Notes: generated by a model not told the origin, from the letters alone. A stretch of DNA of 64,000 nucleotides from CALKAL01 sp051846895 (GCA_051846895.1 JBPYCQ010000006.1:124001-188000); one strand, 5' to 3'. Positions 18,719 through 27,832 are shown, counted from the first letter of the stretch. A program made the numbers and translations.

Positions 18719-19726
18719 ATGTACACACCTAGACCCGATTCTAATGATTATAATAATGTAGTCCGCTACCGGAATGATGGTGATTTCTATTTTTCCTGTG
18801 GCGTTAAAGCGTTTAAAAGAAAACGTTTTGAACGCGCAGAAAAATGGTTATTAAAAGCGGTAGAGACATCGCCGAAAAACGCCCTCTTTTTATGCCAATT
18901 ATCTGTTCTTTATACAGAAATTGGACATTACCATCGAGCAAACGGTGTTTTGCAAGAGGTGATTGATTATCACGGAAATGAGTATGTCGATTGTTATTAT
19001 TTATTAGCTAATAATTTCGCTCATCTTGGTTTGTTTGACGAAGCGAGAAGAAATGCATATAAATATTTAGATATAGCCCCTGATGGTGACTTCAAACAAG
19101 ATGTTAAAAGACTACTTGAATTACTTGATCATGTTGCTGACGATGATGAGTTTGACGAGGATCTTGATTTTGATGTTGATGATGAAGATGAGTTAATCAT
19201 ATATCAGGAGACTGCTTTTTTTCATTTAGAAAGAAAAGAATGGGACGACGCGATTGAAATTTTAGAAGAACTTATGCTTGTCTATCCAGAATATATTCCA
19301 GCTAAGCACGAATATGCTTTTGCCCTTTTTGAAAAAGGTGACAAAGAGGAAGCGCTAGCACTTGAAAATGCGTGGTTTGAACATGATCCAACGTCGCTTC
19401 ATAGTAGACTGAATTTAATATATTTCTACAATGAATTAGGTGAAGAAGAACGTGTGGCTGAACTGCGAGATACATTGATAAACGTTTATCCAACTTATGA
19501 AACGCAAAAGTTAAAGCTTGCAATTACTTTTGCTAAAGTTAATATGTTTGAACAATCGTTGTATCGTTTTCAAATTGTGGATAAACTAAGTGTCATGAAT
19601 TATCCGAGCTATTTTTATTGGTATTCAAAAGTTTTAAAAGAAAACGGCCTCATTGAAGAAAGTGAAAAAGTAATGCAAGAAGGAGTTAGGAAACACCCTA
19701 TCCTATCACATATTGTTGACGACTAA
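18719..19726 (+). CDS. Tetratricopeptide-repeat protein (YvcD-like)
   Basis: The 335-residue soluble protein has TPR-like helical repeats in its N-terminal third (FERAEKWLLKAVETSPKNALF, YHRANGVLQEVI, FDEARRNAYKYLDIAP), an extremely acidic linker near residues 140-165 (DDDEFDEDLDFDVDD), and more TPRs (WDDAIEILEELMLVYPEYIPA). No signal peptide or membrane segment is visible. Its place just upstream of trxB matches yvcD in B. subtilis. It is presumably a protein-interaction scaffold; partner unknown. Start ATG after AGGAGGGC. Confidence 0.75.
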   Translation: MYTPRPDSNDYNNVVRYRNDGDFYFSCGVKAFKRKRFERAEKWLLKAVETSPKNALFLCQLSVLYTEIGHYHRANGVLQEVIDYHGNEYVDCYYLLANNFAHLGLFDEARRNAYKYLDIAPDGDFKQDVKRLLELLDHVADDDEFDEDLDFDVDDEDELIIYQETAFFHLERKEWDDAIEILEELMLVYPEYIPAKHEYAFALFEKGDKEEALALENAWFEHDPTSLHSRLNLIYFYNELGEEERVAELRDTLINVYPTYETQKLKLAITFAKVNMFEQSLYRFQIVDKLSVMNYPSYFYWYSKVLKENGLIEESEKVMQEGVRKHPILSHIVDD

Positions 19727-19768
19727 TGTCGAGAAAAATATTTCCCTGGAAATACTCAAGCAAATAAT

Positions 19769-19797
19769 TTGTCGACTCATATTTTAATGAATATGAT
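19769..19797 (+). promoter_or_regulatory. Possible SigA promoter of trxB
   Basis: TTGTCG (19769-19774), a 17-bp spacer and TATGAT (19792-19797), 35 bp before the trxB start. Confidence 0.5.
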
Positions 19798-19831
19798 ATA
19801 GAAAGAGATAATAGGAAAAGGAGTGGAAGAC

Positions 19832-20782
19832 ATGGCTGAAGATCGTATTTATGATGTGATTATTGCAGGAGCAGGGCCAGCTGGTATGACAGCCGCTGTT
19901 TACACATCACGTGCTGATTTAGATACGTTAATGTTAGAGCGAGGAATGCCTGGTGGACAAATGGCTAACACAGAGGATGTCGAAAACTACCCAGGTTATG
20001 ATCACATTTTAGGACCAGATTTATCGACTAAAATGTTTGAGCATTCACAAAAATTTGGAGCAGAATATGCTTACGGTGATATAAAAGAAATTGTTGATGG
20101 TGAAGAATATAAAATTGTCAAAGCTGGCGATAAAGAATATAAGACAAGAGCGGTCATTATTACGACGGGTGCTGAATATAAAAAGATTGGCGTTCCTGGT
20201 GAAAGCGAATTTCAAGGCCGTGGAGTTTCATACTGTGCCGTGTGTGACGGTGCCTTCTTTAAAGGTAAAAATTTATTTGTTGTCGGAGGCGGGGACTCTG
20301 CAGTTGAAGAAGGAGTTTATTTAACTCGTTTTGCTAAAAAAGTAACAATTATTCACCGCCGTGATGAATTGCGTGCACAGAAAATTTTACAACAACGCGC
20401 GTTTGATAACGACAAAATTGATTTTTATTGGAATACAGAGATGAAAGAAATTAAAGGTACTGATGGTAAAGTCTCAACCGCTGTATTATACAATAATGAA
20501 ACTGGCGAAGAGCGAGAAGAGGAAATCGATGGAATCTTTATTTATATCGGTATGCTTCCGCTAACAGAACCGTTTAAAAATTTAGGAATTACTAATGATG
20601 AAGGTTATATTGTGACAAATGAAAATATGGAAACGAGCATCCCAGGTATTTTTGCAGCTGGAGATGTGCGTGAAAAAGAATTGCGTCAAATCGTAACTGC
20701 AACAGGCGATGGAAGTATTGCCGCTCAATCTGCTCAACATTATATTGAAGATTTATTAGAAAAAATCGGGGTCAAACAGTAA
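19832..20782 (+). CDS. trxB: Thioredoxin reductase
   Basis: TrxB is an NADPH-dependent FAD enzyme that reduces thioredoxin. The FAD motif IAGAGPAGMTAAVY is at the N-terminus, the redox-active pair CAVCDG lies near residue 135, the NADPH motif VVGGGDSAVEEG follows, and the C-terminal FAD motif is GIFAAGDV. I choose ATG 19832 with AAAAGGAG upstream; an in-frame GTG at 19823 lies in the ribosome site. The product is 316 aa, the standard length. Confidence 0.97.
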   Translation: MAEDRIYDVIIAGAGPAGMTAAVYTSRADLDTLMLERGMPGGQMANTEDVENYPGYDHILGPDLSTKMFEHSQKFGAEYAYGDIKEIVDGEEYKIVKAGDKEYKTRAVIITTGAEYKKIGVPGESEFQGRGVSYCAVCDGAFFKGKNLFVVGGGDSAVEEGVYLTRFAKKVTIIHRRDELRAQKILQQRAFDNDKIDFYWNTEMKEIKGTDGKVSTAVLYNNETGEEREEEIDGIFIYIGMLPLTEPFKNLGITNDEGYIVTNENMETSIPGIFAAGDVREKELRQIVTATGDGSIAAQSAQHYIEDLLEKIGVKQ

Positions 20783-20885
20783 AACGTAATTTCATCTTAA
20801 ACCTGCTGTAACATGATTGAAATATAAATCAGTTACAATAGTAAATAATAATTGACCCCCTTTATTAATCTATAGATTTTGATCG

Positions 20886-20920
20886 AACACAGGTGAACGT
20901 TATGCCTGTGTTTTCTTTTT
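20886..20920 (+). terminator. Intrinsic terminator downstream of trxB
   Basis: The stem AACACAGG / CCTGTGTT has an 11-bp loop and a T-rich tail. It is 104 bp after trxB. A weaker inverted repeat (TGTAAC...GTTACA, 20807-20837) lies between. Confidence 0.8.
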
Positions 20921-20998
20921 GTTTAATTGTTGGAAAATGAAGAGACCTCCAGGATTGTACAAGCGTGTATTAGCTGTTTGGGTAAACGTTTTAAAAGT

Positions 20999-21092
20999 TT
21001 TGAACAAATCCGCCTGATGTTTGGACAATCACGGCTCAACTTTGAACAATCGCAGCTCAACTTTGGACAATCACAGCTCAACTTTAAACAAA
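20999..21092 (-). repeat. Family A array, inverted: 5 units, 21-bp period
   Basis: The complement of the family core (TTTGAACAAT, TTTGGACAAT, TTTAAACAAA) begins at 20999, 21020, 21041, 21062 and 21083. The linkers are unusually alike (CACGGCTCAAC, CGCAGCTCAAC, CACAGCTCAAC). The remaining gap to yvcI contains a TATAAT at 21193 but no good -35 element. Confidence 0.92.
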
Positions 21093-21265
21093 GCTCAAGT
21101 GAGGGATTATGATGCCGTATTGTTCGATCGCCTGCTTCCGTTTTTAGAACTCGATTGAATATCAAACAATACACAATGGCTTTATTAAGGTGTATAATAT
21201 TTACAAGAGATGTATGTACTTACAAATGAAATGAACTAAATTTATTGTACAATGAGGTGAAGAGG

Positions 21266-21724
21266 TTGCAACAAGTCGCAAATACATTATTGATACATAA
21301 TGACCAAGTCCTCATGATTAAAAAACCGAGCAAAAATTGGTATGCAGCACCTGGTGGGAAAATGGAGCTAGGTGAAAGCATTAAGCAAACAGCAGAAAGA
21401 GAATTTCAAGAAGAAACCGGACTTACATTAGTACAACCGAAGTTATCAAGTGTTTTTACCTTTGTGATGAAAGAGGCTGAAGATGTTGAGCAATGGATGA
21501 TGTACACATTCGTTGCGAAAAATTATATAGGTGAATTAAATTTACAGACGAAAGAGGGTAAGTTGGAGTGGATTCCGATAAATGACGTACTAGGGCGACC
21601 GATGGCAGAAGGTGATCGGTTTATTGTCGAGCATGCCATCTCGGAGTCAACAGATGTTTTAACTGGAACATTTTATTACACAAAACAGTTTCAGTTGATT
21701 GATCATATAATAGATAGAGAATAA
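21266..21724 (+). CDS. yvcI: Nudix hydrolase YvcI
   Basis: The 152-residue protein has a full Nudix box (GGKMELGES, then REFQEETG) near residues 31-53. Nudix enzymes hydrolyse nucleoside diphosphate derivatives; the substrate of YvcI is uncertain. I place the start at TTG 21266, 6 bp after GAGGTGA, so the protein begins MQQVANTLL, like B. subtilis YvcI. It heads the yvcI-rapZ-yvcK-whiA operon. Confidence 0.88.
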   Translation: MQQVANTLLIHNDQVLMIKKPSKNWYAAPGGKMELGESIKQTAEREFQEETGLTLVQPKLSSVFTFVMKEAEDVEQWMMYTFVAKNYIGELNLQTKEGKLEWIPINDVLGRPMAEGDRFIVEHAISESTDVLTGTFYYTKQFQLIDHIIDRE

Positions 21725-21741
21725 AAGAAAAGGTGATAGCG

Positions 21742-22623
21742 TTGAAACAACATTCAAATTCGGTGGAGCTTGTCATAATTACAGGCATGTCAGGGGCAGG
21801 AAAAACAGTGGCCGTCCATAGTTTTGAAGATCTTGGATATTTCTGTGTTGATAATATTCCTCCTGCCCTGCTTTTAAAGTTTGTTGAACTAATGAAAGAT
21901 AATAAGGAATCTAATCGAAAATTAGCTGTTGTTATGGACTTAAGAGGGAGAGAGTTTTTTGATAGCTTGTATGAGGCGTTAGATCAATTAGCTGAGGAAG
22001 ACTGGATTAAAGAACATATTTTATTTTTAGATGCTGATAATGAAACACTTGTCCAACGTTATAAAGAATCAAGACGTTCACATCCACTTGCACAGAATGG
22101 ACTACCACTGGACGGAATTAATAAAGAGAGAGAAATTTTAGACGAACTAAAAGGACATGCACAAAAAATTATAGATACGACTGGTTTGTCCGCAAGAAAA
22201 CTTCGTGAAACTATTCTTCAACAATATAAAGAAAAAAAGCAGCACGTTTTTTCCGTTCAAGTCGTTTCTTTTGGATTTAAGCATGGTATTCCAATTGATG
22301 CGGATTTAGTGTTCGACGTTCGATTTTTACCTAATCCTCATTATGTTGAGTCGATGCGGGCATTAACAGGTCTGAATCAAGAAGTGTCCTCATATGTATT
22401 TAAGTGGAAAGAAACGCGGAACTTTTTAAGAAAACTAAAAGATTTACTTGAATTTATGTTGCCACAATACGTCCGAGAAGGAAAAAGCCAATTAGTAATT
22501 GGAATTGGTTGTACAGGAGGTCAGCATCGTTCTGTCGCGATCTCGGAAAAACTGGGAGAGATTATTGGTAAACAATATACGACCCATGTTTACCATCGTG
22601 ATATAGAAAAAAAGAAAGGGTAA
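21742..22623 (+). CDS. rapZ: RNase adapter protein RapZ (YvcJ), P-loop nucleotide-binding protein
   Basis: The RapZ/YvcJ family has Walker A GMSGAGKT at about residues 13-20, a DLRGRE block and the C-terminal signature IGIGCTGGQHRSV. In E. coli RapZ guides RNase E to GlmZ. In B. subtilis YvcJ is a GTP-hydrolysing protein linked to competence, without known RNA adapter function. TTG 21742 follows AAGGTGAT and gives 293 aa. It lies 17 bp behind yvcI and 7 bp before yvcK. Confidence 0.95.
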   Translation: MKQHSNSVELVIITGMSGAGKTVAVHSFEDLGYFCVDNIPPALLLKFVELMKDNKESNRKLAVVMDLRGREFFDSLYEALDQLAEEDWIKEHILFLDADNETLVQRYKESRRSHPLAQNGLPLDGINKEREILDELKGHAQKIIDTTGLSARKLRETILQQYKEKKQHVFSVQVVSFGFKHGIPIDADLVFDVRFLPNPHYVESMRALTGLNQEVSSYVFKWKETRNFLRKLKDLLEFMLPQYVREGKSQLVIGIGCTGGQHRSVAISEKLGEIIGKQYTTHVYHRDIEKKKG

Positions 22624-22630
22624 ATAGCAG

Positions 22631-23587
22631 ATGACAAATGTATATGGACCAAAGATAGTTGTCATCGGTGGAGGAACTGGATTACCTGTTTTATTAAGGG
22701 GATTGAGAAAGTACCCAATAAATCTTTCAGCAATTGTTACAGTCTCTGATGATGGAGGCAGTACAGGACGATTGCGTGAAGATTTATCGATTCCAGCACC
22801 TGGTGACATTAGAAAAGTAATCGCATCAATGTCTGATGTAGAACCGACTTTATTAAAATTATTAGAACATCGTTTTGAAAATGGAAATGGTTTATCTGGT
22901 CATGCATTAGGTAATTTGATTTTAGCTGGAATGACCTCGATTACTGGGGATTTTTATAAAGGAATTAAAGAAATTTCTAAAGTGTTTAATGTGAAAGGGA
23001 GAATTTACCCAATCGCAAATGAAAATATGTTTTTAAAAGCAGAGTTTGAGGACGGAACAGTTATAAGAGGAGAATCAAATATACCTAAAGTAGGAAAAAA
23101 GATTAAGCGTGTCTTTTACGATTCAACTAATTATCAACCATTGCCAGATGCGATTGAGGCCATTAATCGTGCTGAGCTAATTGTGATTGCACCGGGAAGC
23201 TTATATACAAGTATCATGCCAAACTTAATCGCCCCGCAAATTCAAAGAGCGTTAAAATCAGCCCAAGCGGAAACGGTATACGTTTGTAACGTGATGACGC
23301 AATTCGGGGAGACTAGTGGTTATAAAGCTTCTGATCACATCATTGCAATGCAAAATCATGTCGGTGATTCTTTCATTGATAAAATTATTGTCCATTCAAA
23401 GCCTGTTGATGAATCGATTATGGCTGGATACGCGAAAGAAAAAGCTGAACAAGTAGAATGTGATGACGATCAATTACAAAAGCTAGGGGTTGAAGTAATT
23501 AAAGGCAACTTCGCTAGTTTGCATGATGATTATACGTTAAAACATGATGAGCATAAAATCGCTAAAAAGTTGATTGGACTGCTATAA
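22631..23587 (+). CDS. yvcK: Gluconeogenesis factor YvcK/GlmR
   Basis: The CofD-like family Rossmann core begins IVVIGGGTGLPVLLRGL (residue 10) and is followed by the VSDDGGSTGRLR block. GlmR binds UDP-GlcNAc and stimulates GlmS, directing carbon to cell-wall precursors; it is needed for growth on gluconeogenic carbon sources. The length of 318 aa equals the B. subtilis protein (317). Start ATG with AAAGGG upstream, 7 bp after rapZ. Confidence 0.95.
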   Translation: MTNVYGPKIVVIGGGTGLPVLLRGLRKYPINLSAIVTVSDDGGSTGRLREDLSIPAPGDIRKVIASMSDVEPTLLKLLEHRFENGNGLSGHALGNLILAGMTSITGDFYKGIKEISKVFNVKGRIYPIANENMFLKAEFEDGTVIRGESNIPKVGKKIKRVFYDSTNYQPLPDAIEAINRAELIVIAPGSLYTSIMPNLIAPQIQRALKSAQAETVYVCNVMTQFGETSGYKASDHIIAMQNHVGDSFIDKIIVHSKPVDESIMAGYAKEKAEQVECDDDQLQKLGVEVIKGNFASLHDDYTLKHDEHKIAKKLIGLL

Positions 23588-23624
23588 TAGAAGTAATAGT
23601 TTTTAGAAATGAGGGAATTGAATC

Positions 23625-24572
23625 ATGTCATTCGCATCAGATACGAAAAAAGAGCTTACAGGAATTGAAAGTGATGATTGTTGTAAGCGTGGAGAGTTAG
23701 CTGCACTCATACGGATGAATGGTTCTTTGTCTTTTTCAAACAGACAATATATTTTAGATATACAGACCGAAAATGCAGCAATTGCAAGAAGGATTTACAC
23801 ATTAATTAAGCATATTTATTCTTTGCCTGTTGAGCTTTTAGTTCGGAAAAAAATGAGATTGAAGAAAAATAATATTTATATCGTCCGTTTATATGAAGGA
23901 GTTAAAAGTCTTTTAAGTGATTTAGATATTTTAGAAGAACCTTTTACATTTAACAGGGAAATTACTGACGAGTTTTTGAAAGAGGAATGCTGTAAAAAAG
24001 CTTATCTTCGCGGAGCATTTTTAGCAGGGGGTTCAGTGAATAACCCTGAAACATCCTCATATCATTTAGAAATTTTTACGTTATACGGAGATCATAATAG
24101 AGCGTTATGTCGATTAATGAATGTATTTAAGTTAAATGCAAAAATGCATGAGCGAAAAAATGGTTTTATCACTTATATTAAAGAAGCGGAAAAAATAACA
24201 GAGTTTTTAATTATCATTGGTGCTCATCAAGCATTGTTAAAGTTTGAAGATGTGAGAATTATGCGTGATATGCGTAACTCTGTTAACCGTCTTGTTAACT
24301 GCGAGACTGCAAACTTAAATAAAACAATTGGAGCCGCATTTCGCCAAGTTGAGAACATAAAGTATATTGAAAAAACGGTTGGCCTTGACTCACTACCAGA
24401 TAAGTTAAGGGAAGTAGCAGAATTAAGAATTAAACATCAAGACGTATCCTTAAAAGAGCTAGGTGAACTTTCAACAACAGGAAAAATTAGTAAATCAGGA
24501 ATTAACCATCGATTAAGAAAAATTGATGAATATGCCGAAAAGTTACGTCAAGGTCAACTTCTTGAAAAATAA
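23625..24572 (+). CDS. whiA: DNA-binding protein WhiA
   Basis: WhiA has an N-terminal LAGLIDADG-like fold that has lost endonuclease activity (residues 1-200; YLRGAFLAGGSVNNP near residue 128) and a C-terminal helix-turn-helix (ELGELSTTGKISKSGINHRLRK, split here at residues 280-300). It affects cell division and chromosome segregation in Bacillus. The length of 315 aa is typical. It ends the yvcI-rapZ-yvcK-whiA string; crh follows after 121 bp. Confidence 0.95.
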   Translation: MSFASDTKKELTGIESDDCCKRGELAALIRMNGSLSFSNRQYILDIQTENAAIARRIYTLIKHIYSLPVELLVRKKMRLKKNNIYIVRLYEGVKSLLSDLDILEEPFTFNREITDEFLKEECCKKAYLRGAFLAGGSVNNPETSSYHLEIFTLYGDHNRALCRLMNVFKLNAKMHERKNGFITYIKEAEKITEFLIIIGAHQALLKFEDVRIMRDMRNSVNRLVNCETANLNKTIGAAFRQVENIKYIEKTVGLDSLPDKLREVAELRIKHQDVSLKELGELSTTGKISKSGINHRLRKIDEYAEKLRQGQLLEK

Positions 24573-24584
24573 CCTAATATCTTT

Positions 24585-24612
24585 TTGTTTTTATAATTTA
24601 ACATGCTATAAT
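24585..24612 (+). promoter_or_regulatory. SigA-type promoter of crh (extended -10)
   Basis: TTGTTT (24585-24590), a 16-bp spacer and TATAAT (24607-24612) preceded by TG one base upstream. It lies in the whiA-crh gap, so crh can be transcribed separately from the yvc operon. Confidence 0.65.
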
Positions 24613-24624
24613 GTATGATAATTT

Positions 24625-24639
24625 CTATAACGCTTTCAA
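24625..24639 (-). promoter_or_regulatory. Possible cre (CcpA) site just downstream of the crh promoter
   Basis: The minus strand reads TTGAAAGCGTTATAG, matching the cre core TGNAANCG; only the last two consensus positions (CW) fail. It would start about 6 bp after the predicted transcription start, a blocking position. Confidence 0.35.
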
Positions 24640-24693
24640 AATAAATGTCATTAATTATAGATCTCATTTTTCGAAAAGAGAGGGGTAACGAGG

Positions 24694-24948
24694 TTGGTTG
24701 AAAGGAATGTAACCGTAAAACTAGAAACAGGACTTCAAGCAAGACCAGCAGCAAAGTTCGTACAAGAAGCTAACAGATATTCCGCTGACATTTTTTTAGA
24801 AAAAGACGGAAAACGTGTTAATGCAAAAAGTATAATGGGTGTAATGAGTCTTGCGATTGGAACAAATGAAGAAGTAAAACTACTTGCAGACGGTGCTGAT
24901 GAACAACTAGCTGTTGATTCATTAGCAGGATTTATCGATCAGGCTTAA
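24694..24948 (+). CDS. crh: Catabolite repression HPr-like protein Crh
   Basis: This 84-residue HPr paralogue has Gln at position 15 (LQARPAA), where HPr has the PTS phosphorylation histidine, while Ser46 (NAKSIMG) is kept. It therefore cannot work in sugar phosphotransfer but can be phosphorylated by HprK and act as CcpA corepressor. TTG start after GAGGGGTAACGAGG. It follows whiA as in B. subtilis but has its own promoter and a strong terminator. Confidence 0.97.
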   Translation: MVERNVTVKLETGLQARPAAKFVQEANRYSADIFLEKDGKRVNAKSIMGVMSLAIGTNEEVKLLADGADEQLAVDSLAGFIDQA

Positions 24949-24967
24949 TAAGAACGAAAAGTATATT

Positions 24968-25001
24968 TGACACATATGGCTGATGCTGTATGTGTTTTTT
25001 T
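24968..25001 (+). terminator. Intrinsic terminator after crh
   Basis: The stem ACACATA / TATGTGT is followed by T7. The largest repeat array starts 12 bp later. Confidence 0.85.
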
Positions 25002-25012
25002 GTGCGTATGTA

Positions 25013-25400
25013 ATTGTTCAAAGTAGGGCTGTAATTGTTCAAAGTTGCGCTGTGATTGTTCAAAGTGAGGTTGTAATTGTTCAAAGTAGGGTAGCGATTG
25101 TTCAAATTGAGGCAGTAATTGTTCAAAGTTGCGCTGTGATTGTTCAAATTGAGGCAGTAATTGTTCAAACTTGGGTTGCGATTGTTCAAATTGAGGCAGT
25201 AATTGTTCAAAGTGGGGTCGCGATTGTTCAAAGTTGGGTTGTAATTGTTCAAAGTAGGGTAGCGATTGTTCAAATTGAGGCAGTAATTGTTCAAAGTTGC
25301 GCTGTGATTGTTCAAAGTTAGGTTGTAATTGTTCAAAGTAGGGCTGCGATTGTTCAAAGTGGGGTCGCGATTGTTCAAAGTGAGGCAGTAATTGTTCAAA
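25013..25400 (+). repeat. Family A array: 19 units, perfect 21-bp register
   Basis: All 19 cores (ATTGTTCAAA) fall at 25013 + 21n up to 25391 with no indel. Linkers recur in sets (TTGAGGCAGTA five times in full or nearly so, GTTGCGCTGTG three times, GTAGGGTAGCG twice, GTGGGGTCGCG twice), so blocks of several units appear to have been duplicated. The last unit ends TTCAAACC instead of TTCAAAG. Both strands carry open frames through the array because 21 is a multiple of 3. The following 223 bp up to the OPT gene hold a TATAAT at about 25504 but no clear -35 and no gene. Confidence 0.97.
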
Positions 25401-25623
25401 CCCTGACCATCAGCAATTACTAAAAAATCAGTTCATCTTAAAAGCTCCGCCACTATTTTTTCAAAAACGTTTTGATTATATAAAAATCGGTTATTTAATC
25501 AAGTATAATTGCTACCTTGAATGATTTTCGTCAGTTATGGAAAACTACCTGCATAGTTGGTTCACCTAGCAACCTCAATTTTCGTTTAAAAATGCAACTT
25601 ATGAATGAGGAAGGTGTTAAGTA

Positions 25624-27486
25624 GTGGCAAATAACGATTCAAATAATTTTAAGCCCTATGTACCTGCGAGTAAGCGACCTCCAGAGTTTACAATTGTCGC
25701 GCTGATCACAGGTGCGTTATTAGCTATTATTTTTGGGGCTGCGAATGCGTATTTAGGCTTGATGGTAGGAATGACGGTATCGGCCTCTATTCCTGCTGCA
25801 GTTATTTCTATGGCTATTTTAAGGATTATATTAAAGAGAACTTCAATTTTAGAAAATAATATTGTACAGACAATTACATCAACGGGTGAATCTTTAGCTG
25901 CGGGTGTTATTTTTACACTGCCTGCGTTATTTATATGGCAGCTTCAGCCTAGCTTATTAACGATATCAATCATTGCGCTAGCTGGTGGGATATTAGGTGT
26001 CATTCTAATGATTCCATTAAGAAGAGCGTTAATAGTCAATGAGCATGACACATTACCTTATCCAGAAGGTACGGCATGTGCTGAGGTTTTACGTGCTGGT
26101 GAAAAAGGTGGTGAAGGAGCTAAAGTTATTTTTACCGGATTAGGGATTGGTGCTCTTTTCAAATTACTAACGGATGCGGTAAAAGCTTTCCCTTCATCAG
26201 TTGAATGGGAAATCACTCGCTTCAAAAATGCTGCCATTGGTGTCGATACGCTTCCTGCCTTATTGGGTGTAGGTTTCATCATTGGACCAAGAATTGCAGC
26301 TATTATGTTTTCCGGTGCCGTATTAGGTTGGTTAGGAGTTATCCCTTTAATTAGTTATATTGGCGAAGTGAGTGACGTCGTCATTGCTCCAGCAAGTACA
26401 CCGATAAATGAAATGGATTTTTGGGCAATTTGGGACAATTATTTAAGATATATCGGTGCTGGTGCTGTAGCGTTCGGTGGAATTGTCGGGTTAATTAAAA
26501 CGTTGCCGACGATTATGTCATCATTTAAAGGTGCGATTAAAGGGTTTCAATCAACTAATGATGAAGCTAACTTAAGAACAGACGAAGATATTCCAATGAA
26601 GGCGATTATCATTCTTCTAATTACTTTTTTATTAATCTTAATGTTTTATCCGACCATTAACTTAGGATTAATCGGGTCTCTGTTACTATTAGTCTTCGGC
26701 TTTTTCTTTGTAACAGTGTCATCGAGAATTGTTGGAATCATTGGTAGTTCTTCTAACCCTGTATCTGGCATGACGATTGCGGCATTAATTTTTATTTCAT
26801 TAGTATTAGTCGCTGTCGGGCAAACAGGTGAAGCTGGGATGGTTACGGCTATTATTATTGGAGCTGTCGTCTGTATTGCTGCAGCCATTGCTGGTGATAC
26901 ATCTCAAGATTTAAAAACAGGTTACATCGTCGGAGCAACTCCTAAGTGGCAACAATTTGCTCAACTATATGGTGTTTTAATTGCGAGTATTGTAATCGGA
27001 TTAATCTTAATCTTACTAGATAATGCACACGGATTTGGATCTGCTGAATTACCTGCACCACAAGCTGTGTTAATGTCGATGGTTGTTGACGGGATTATGA
27101 ATGGTAATTTGCCATGGAACTTAATTTTTATTGGCATGGCTTTAGCATTAGTTGTAGAGCTGTTAGGAATCGGGTCATTACCATTTGCTGTTGGCCTTTA
27201 TTTACCTATACATTTAAGCGGTGCCATTATTATTGGCGGAATTGTTCGATCACTCGTAGGGCGAGGTACAAAAGATGAAAGTAAGTTAAAAGAAAAGCAT
27301 GAACGTGGAATTTTACTCGCTTCGGGATATATTGCTGGTGAAGCATTAATTGGTGTAATCATCGCTTTATTAGTCACAGCAGGCGTTGCTTTTCCTGAAA
27401 AAGTGATGTTCGGTCCACTTGTATCAATCATCGCCTTTTTACTAGTCGCTCTATATTTATATCGAGTAGCAAGTAAAGCTAAATAA
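25624..27486 (+). CDS. OPT-family oligopeptide/metal-chelate transporter
   Basis: The 620-residue protein has about 14-16 hydrophobic segments. OPT family features include an early FGAANAYLGLMVGMTVSASIP block, NIVQTITSTGES near residue 80, LPYPEGTACAEVLRAGEKGG near residue 143 and GDTSQDLKTGYIVGATP near residue 430. OPT carriers take up oligopeptides or metal-siderophore complexes by proton symport; the substrate cannot be told from sequence. GTG start with GAGGAAGGTG upstream. It is flanked by repeat arrays and ends at its own terminator, so it is probably monocistronic and not clearly part of the lysine cluster downstream. Confidence 0.9.
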   Translation: MANNDSNNFKPYVPASKRPPEFTIVALITGALLAIIFGAANAYLGLMVGMTVSASIPAAVISMAILRIILKRTSILENNIVQTITSTGESLAAGVIFTLPALFIWQLQPSLLTISIIALAGGILGVILMIPLRRALIVNEHDTLPYPEGTACAEVLRAGEKGGEGAKVIFTGLGIGALFKLLTDAVKAFPSSVEWEITRFKNAAIGVDTLPALLGVGFIIGPRIAAIMFSGAVLGWLGVIPLISYIGEVSDVVIAPASTPINEMDFWAIWDNYLRYIGAGAVAFGGIVGLIKTLPTIMSSFKGAIKGFQSTNDEANLRTDEDIPMKAIIILLITFLLILMFYPTINLGLIGSLLLLVFGFFFVTVSSRIVGIIGSSSNPVSGMTIAALIFISLVLVAVGQTGEAGMVTAIIIGAVVCIAAAIAGDTSQDLKTGYIVGATPKWQQFAQLYGVLIASIVIGLILILLDNAHGFGSAELPAPQAVLMSMVVDGIMNGNLPWNLIFIGMALALVVELLGIGSLPFAVGLYLPIHLSGAIIIGGIVRSLVGRGTKDESKLKEKHERGILLASGYIAGEALIGVIIALLVTAGVAFPEKVMFGPLVSIIAFLLVALYLYRVASKAK

Positions 27487-27493
27487 TTTAAGA

Positions 27494-27531
27494 AGCAACC
27501 TGTTACCTCATACGGTAGCAGGCTTTTTTTA
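27494..27531 (+). terminator. Intrinsic terminator after the OPT transporter gene
   Basis: The arms AGCAACCTGTTACC and GGTAGCAGGCTT pair with two wobbles; a T7 run follows. Confidence 0.88.
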
Positions 27532-27577
27532 TTGTTTAGGAAATTATAAAACGATATGGTTATGAATTATATTATTT

Positions 27578-27714
27578 ATTGTTCAAAGTTAATATGTGAT
27601 TGTTCAAACATAGCAAGTAATTGTTCAAAGTTGGTATGCGATTGTTCAAACATGGTGTGTAATTGTTCAAAGTAGGGTAGCGATTGTTCAAAGTTGGTAC
27701 ATGATTGATCAACT
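27578..27714 (+). repeat. Family A array: 7 units, with flanks shared with the array at 63.7 kb
   Basis: Cores begin at 27578, 27599, 27620, 27641, 27662, 27683 and 27704; the last is degenerate (ATTGATCAAC). The left flank ATAAAACGATATGGT (27546-27560) and right flank AACTACCTATGTT (27711-27723) recur at 63718-63732 and 63830-63842. Confidence 0.95.
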
Positions 27715-27782
27715 ACCTATGTTCTTGTTCTGCAGTAAAAGTCCTCAAACTATTTTTCTAAACTTTTATTTTATTTAGACTA

Positions 27783-27811
27783 TTGAAACATATAATAAAG
27801 TGACTTATACT
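27783..27811 (+). promoter_or_regulatory. SigA promoter of the lysine-degradation operon
   Basis: TTGAAA (27783-27788), a 17-bp spacer and TATACT (27806-27811): five of six consensus bases in each hexamer with ideal spacing, 64 bp before the first gene. An inverted repeat (CTTATA/TATAAG) overlaps the -10. Confidence 0.75.
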
Positions 27812-27832
27812 TTTTATAAGTAAATAAATTTT

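Noticed and set aside
24932..25399. Long open frames on both strands through the 19-unit array
   Set aside because: Both strands are open at once, which reflects the period of 21 bp rather than coding; there is no ribosome site and the plus frame begins in the crh terminator.
25013..25400. Could the repeat arrays be CRISPR?
   Set aside because: Units are 20-21 bp with cores of about 10 bp and linkers of about 10 bp that are themselves repetitive. There are no 24-37-bp repeats with unique spacers of about 30 bp, and no cas genes.
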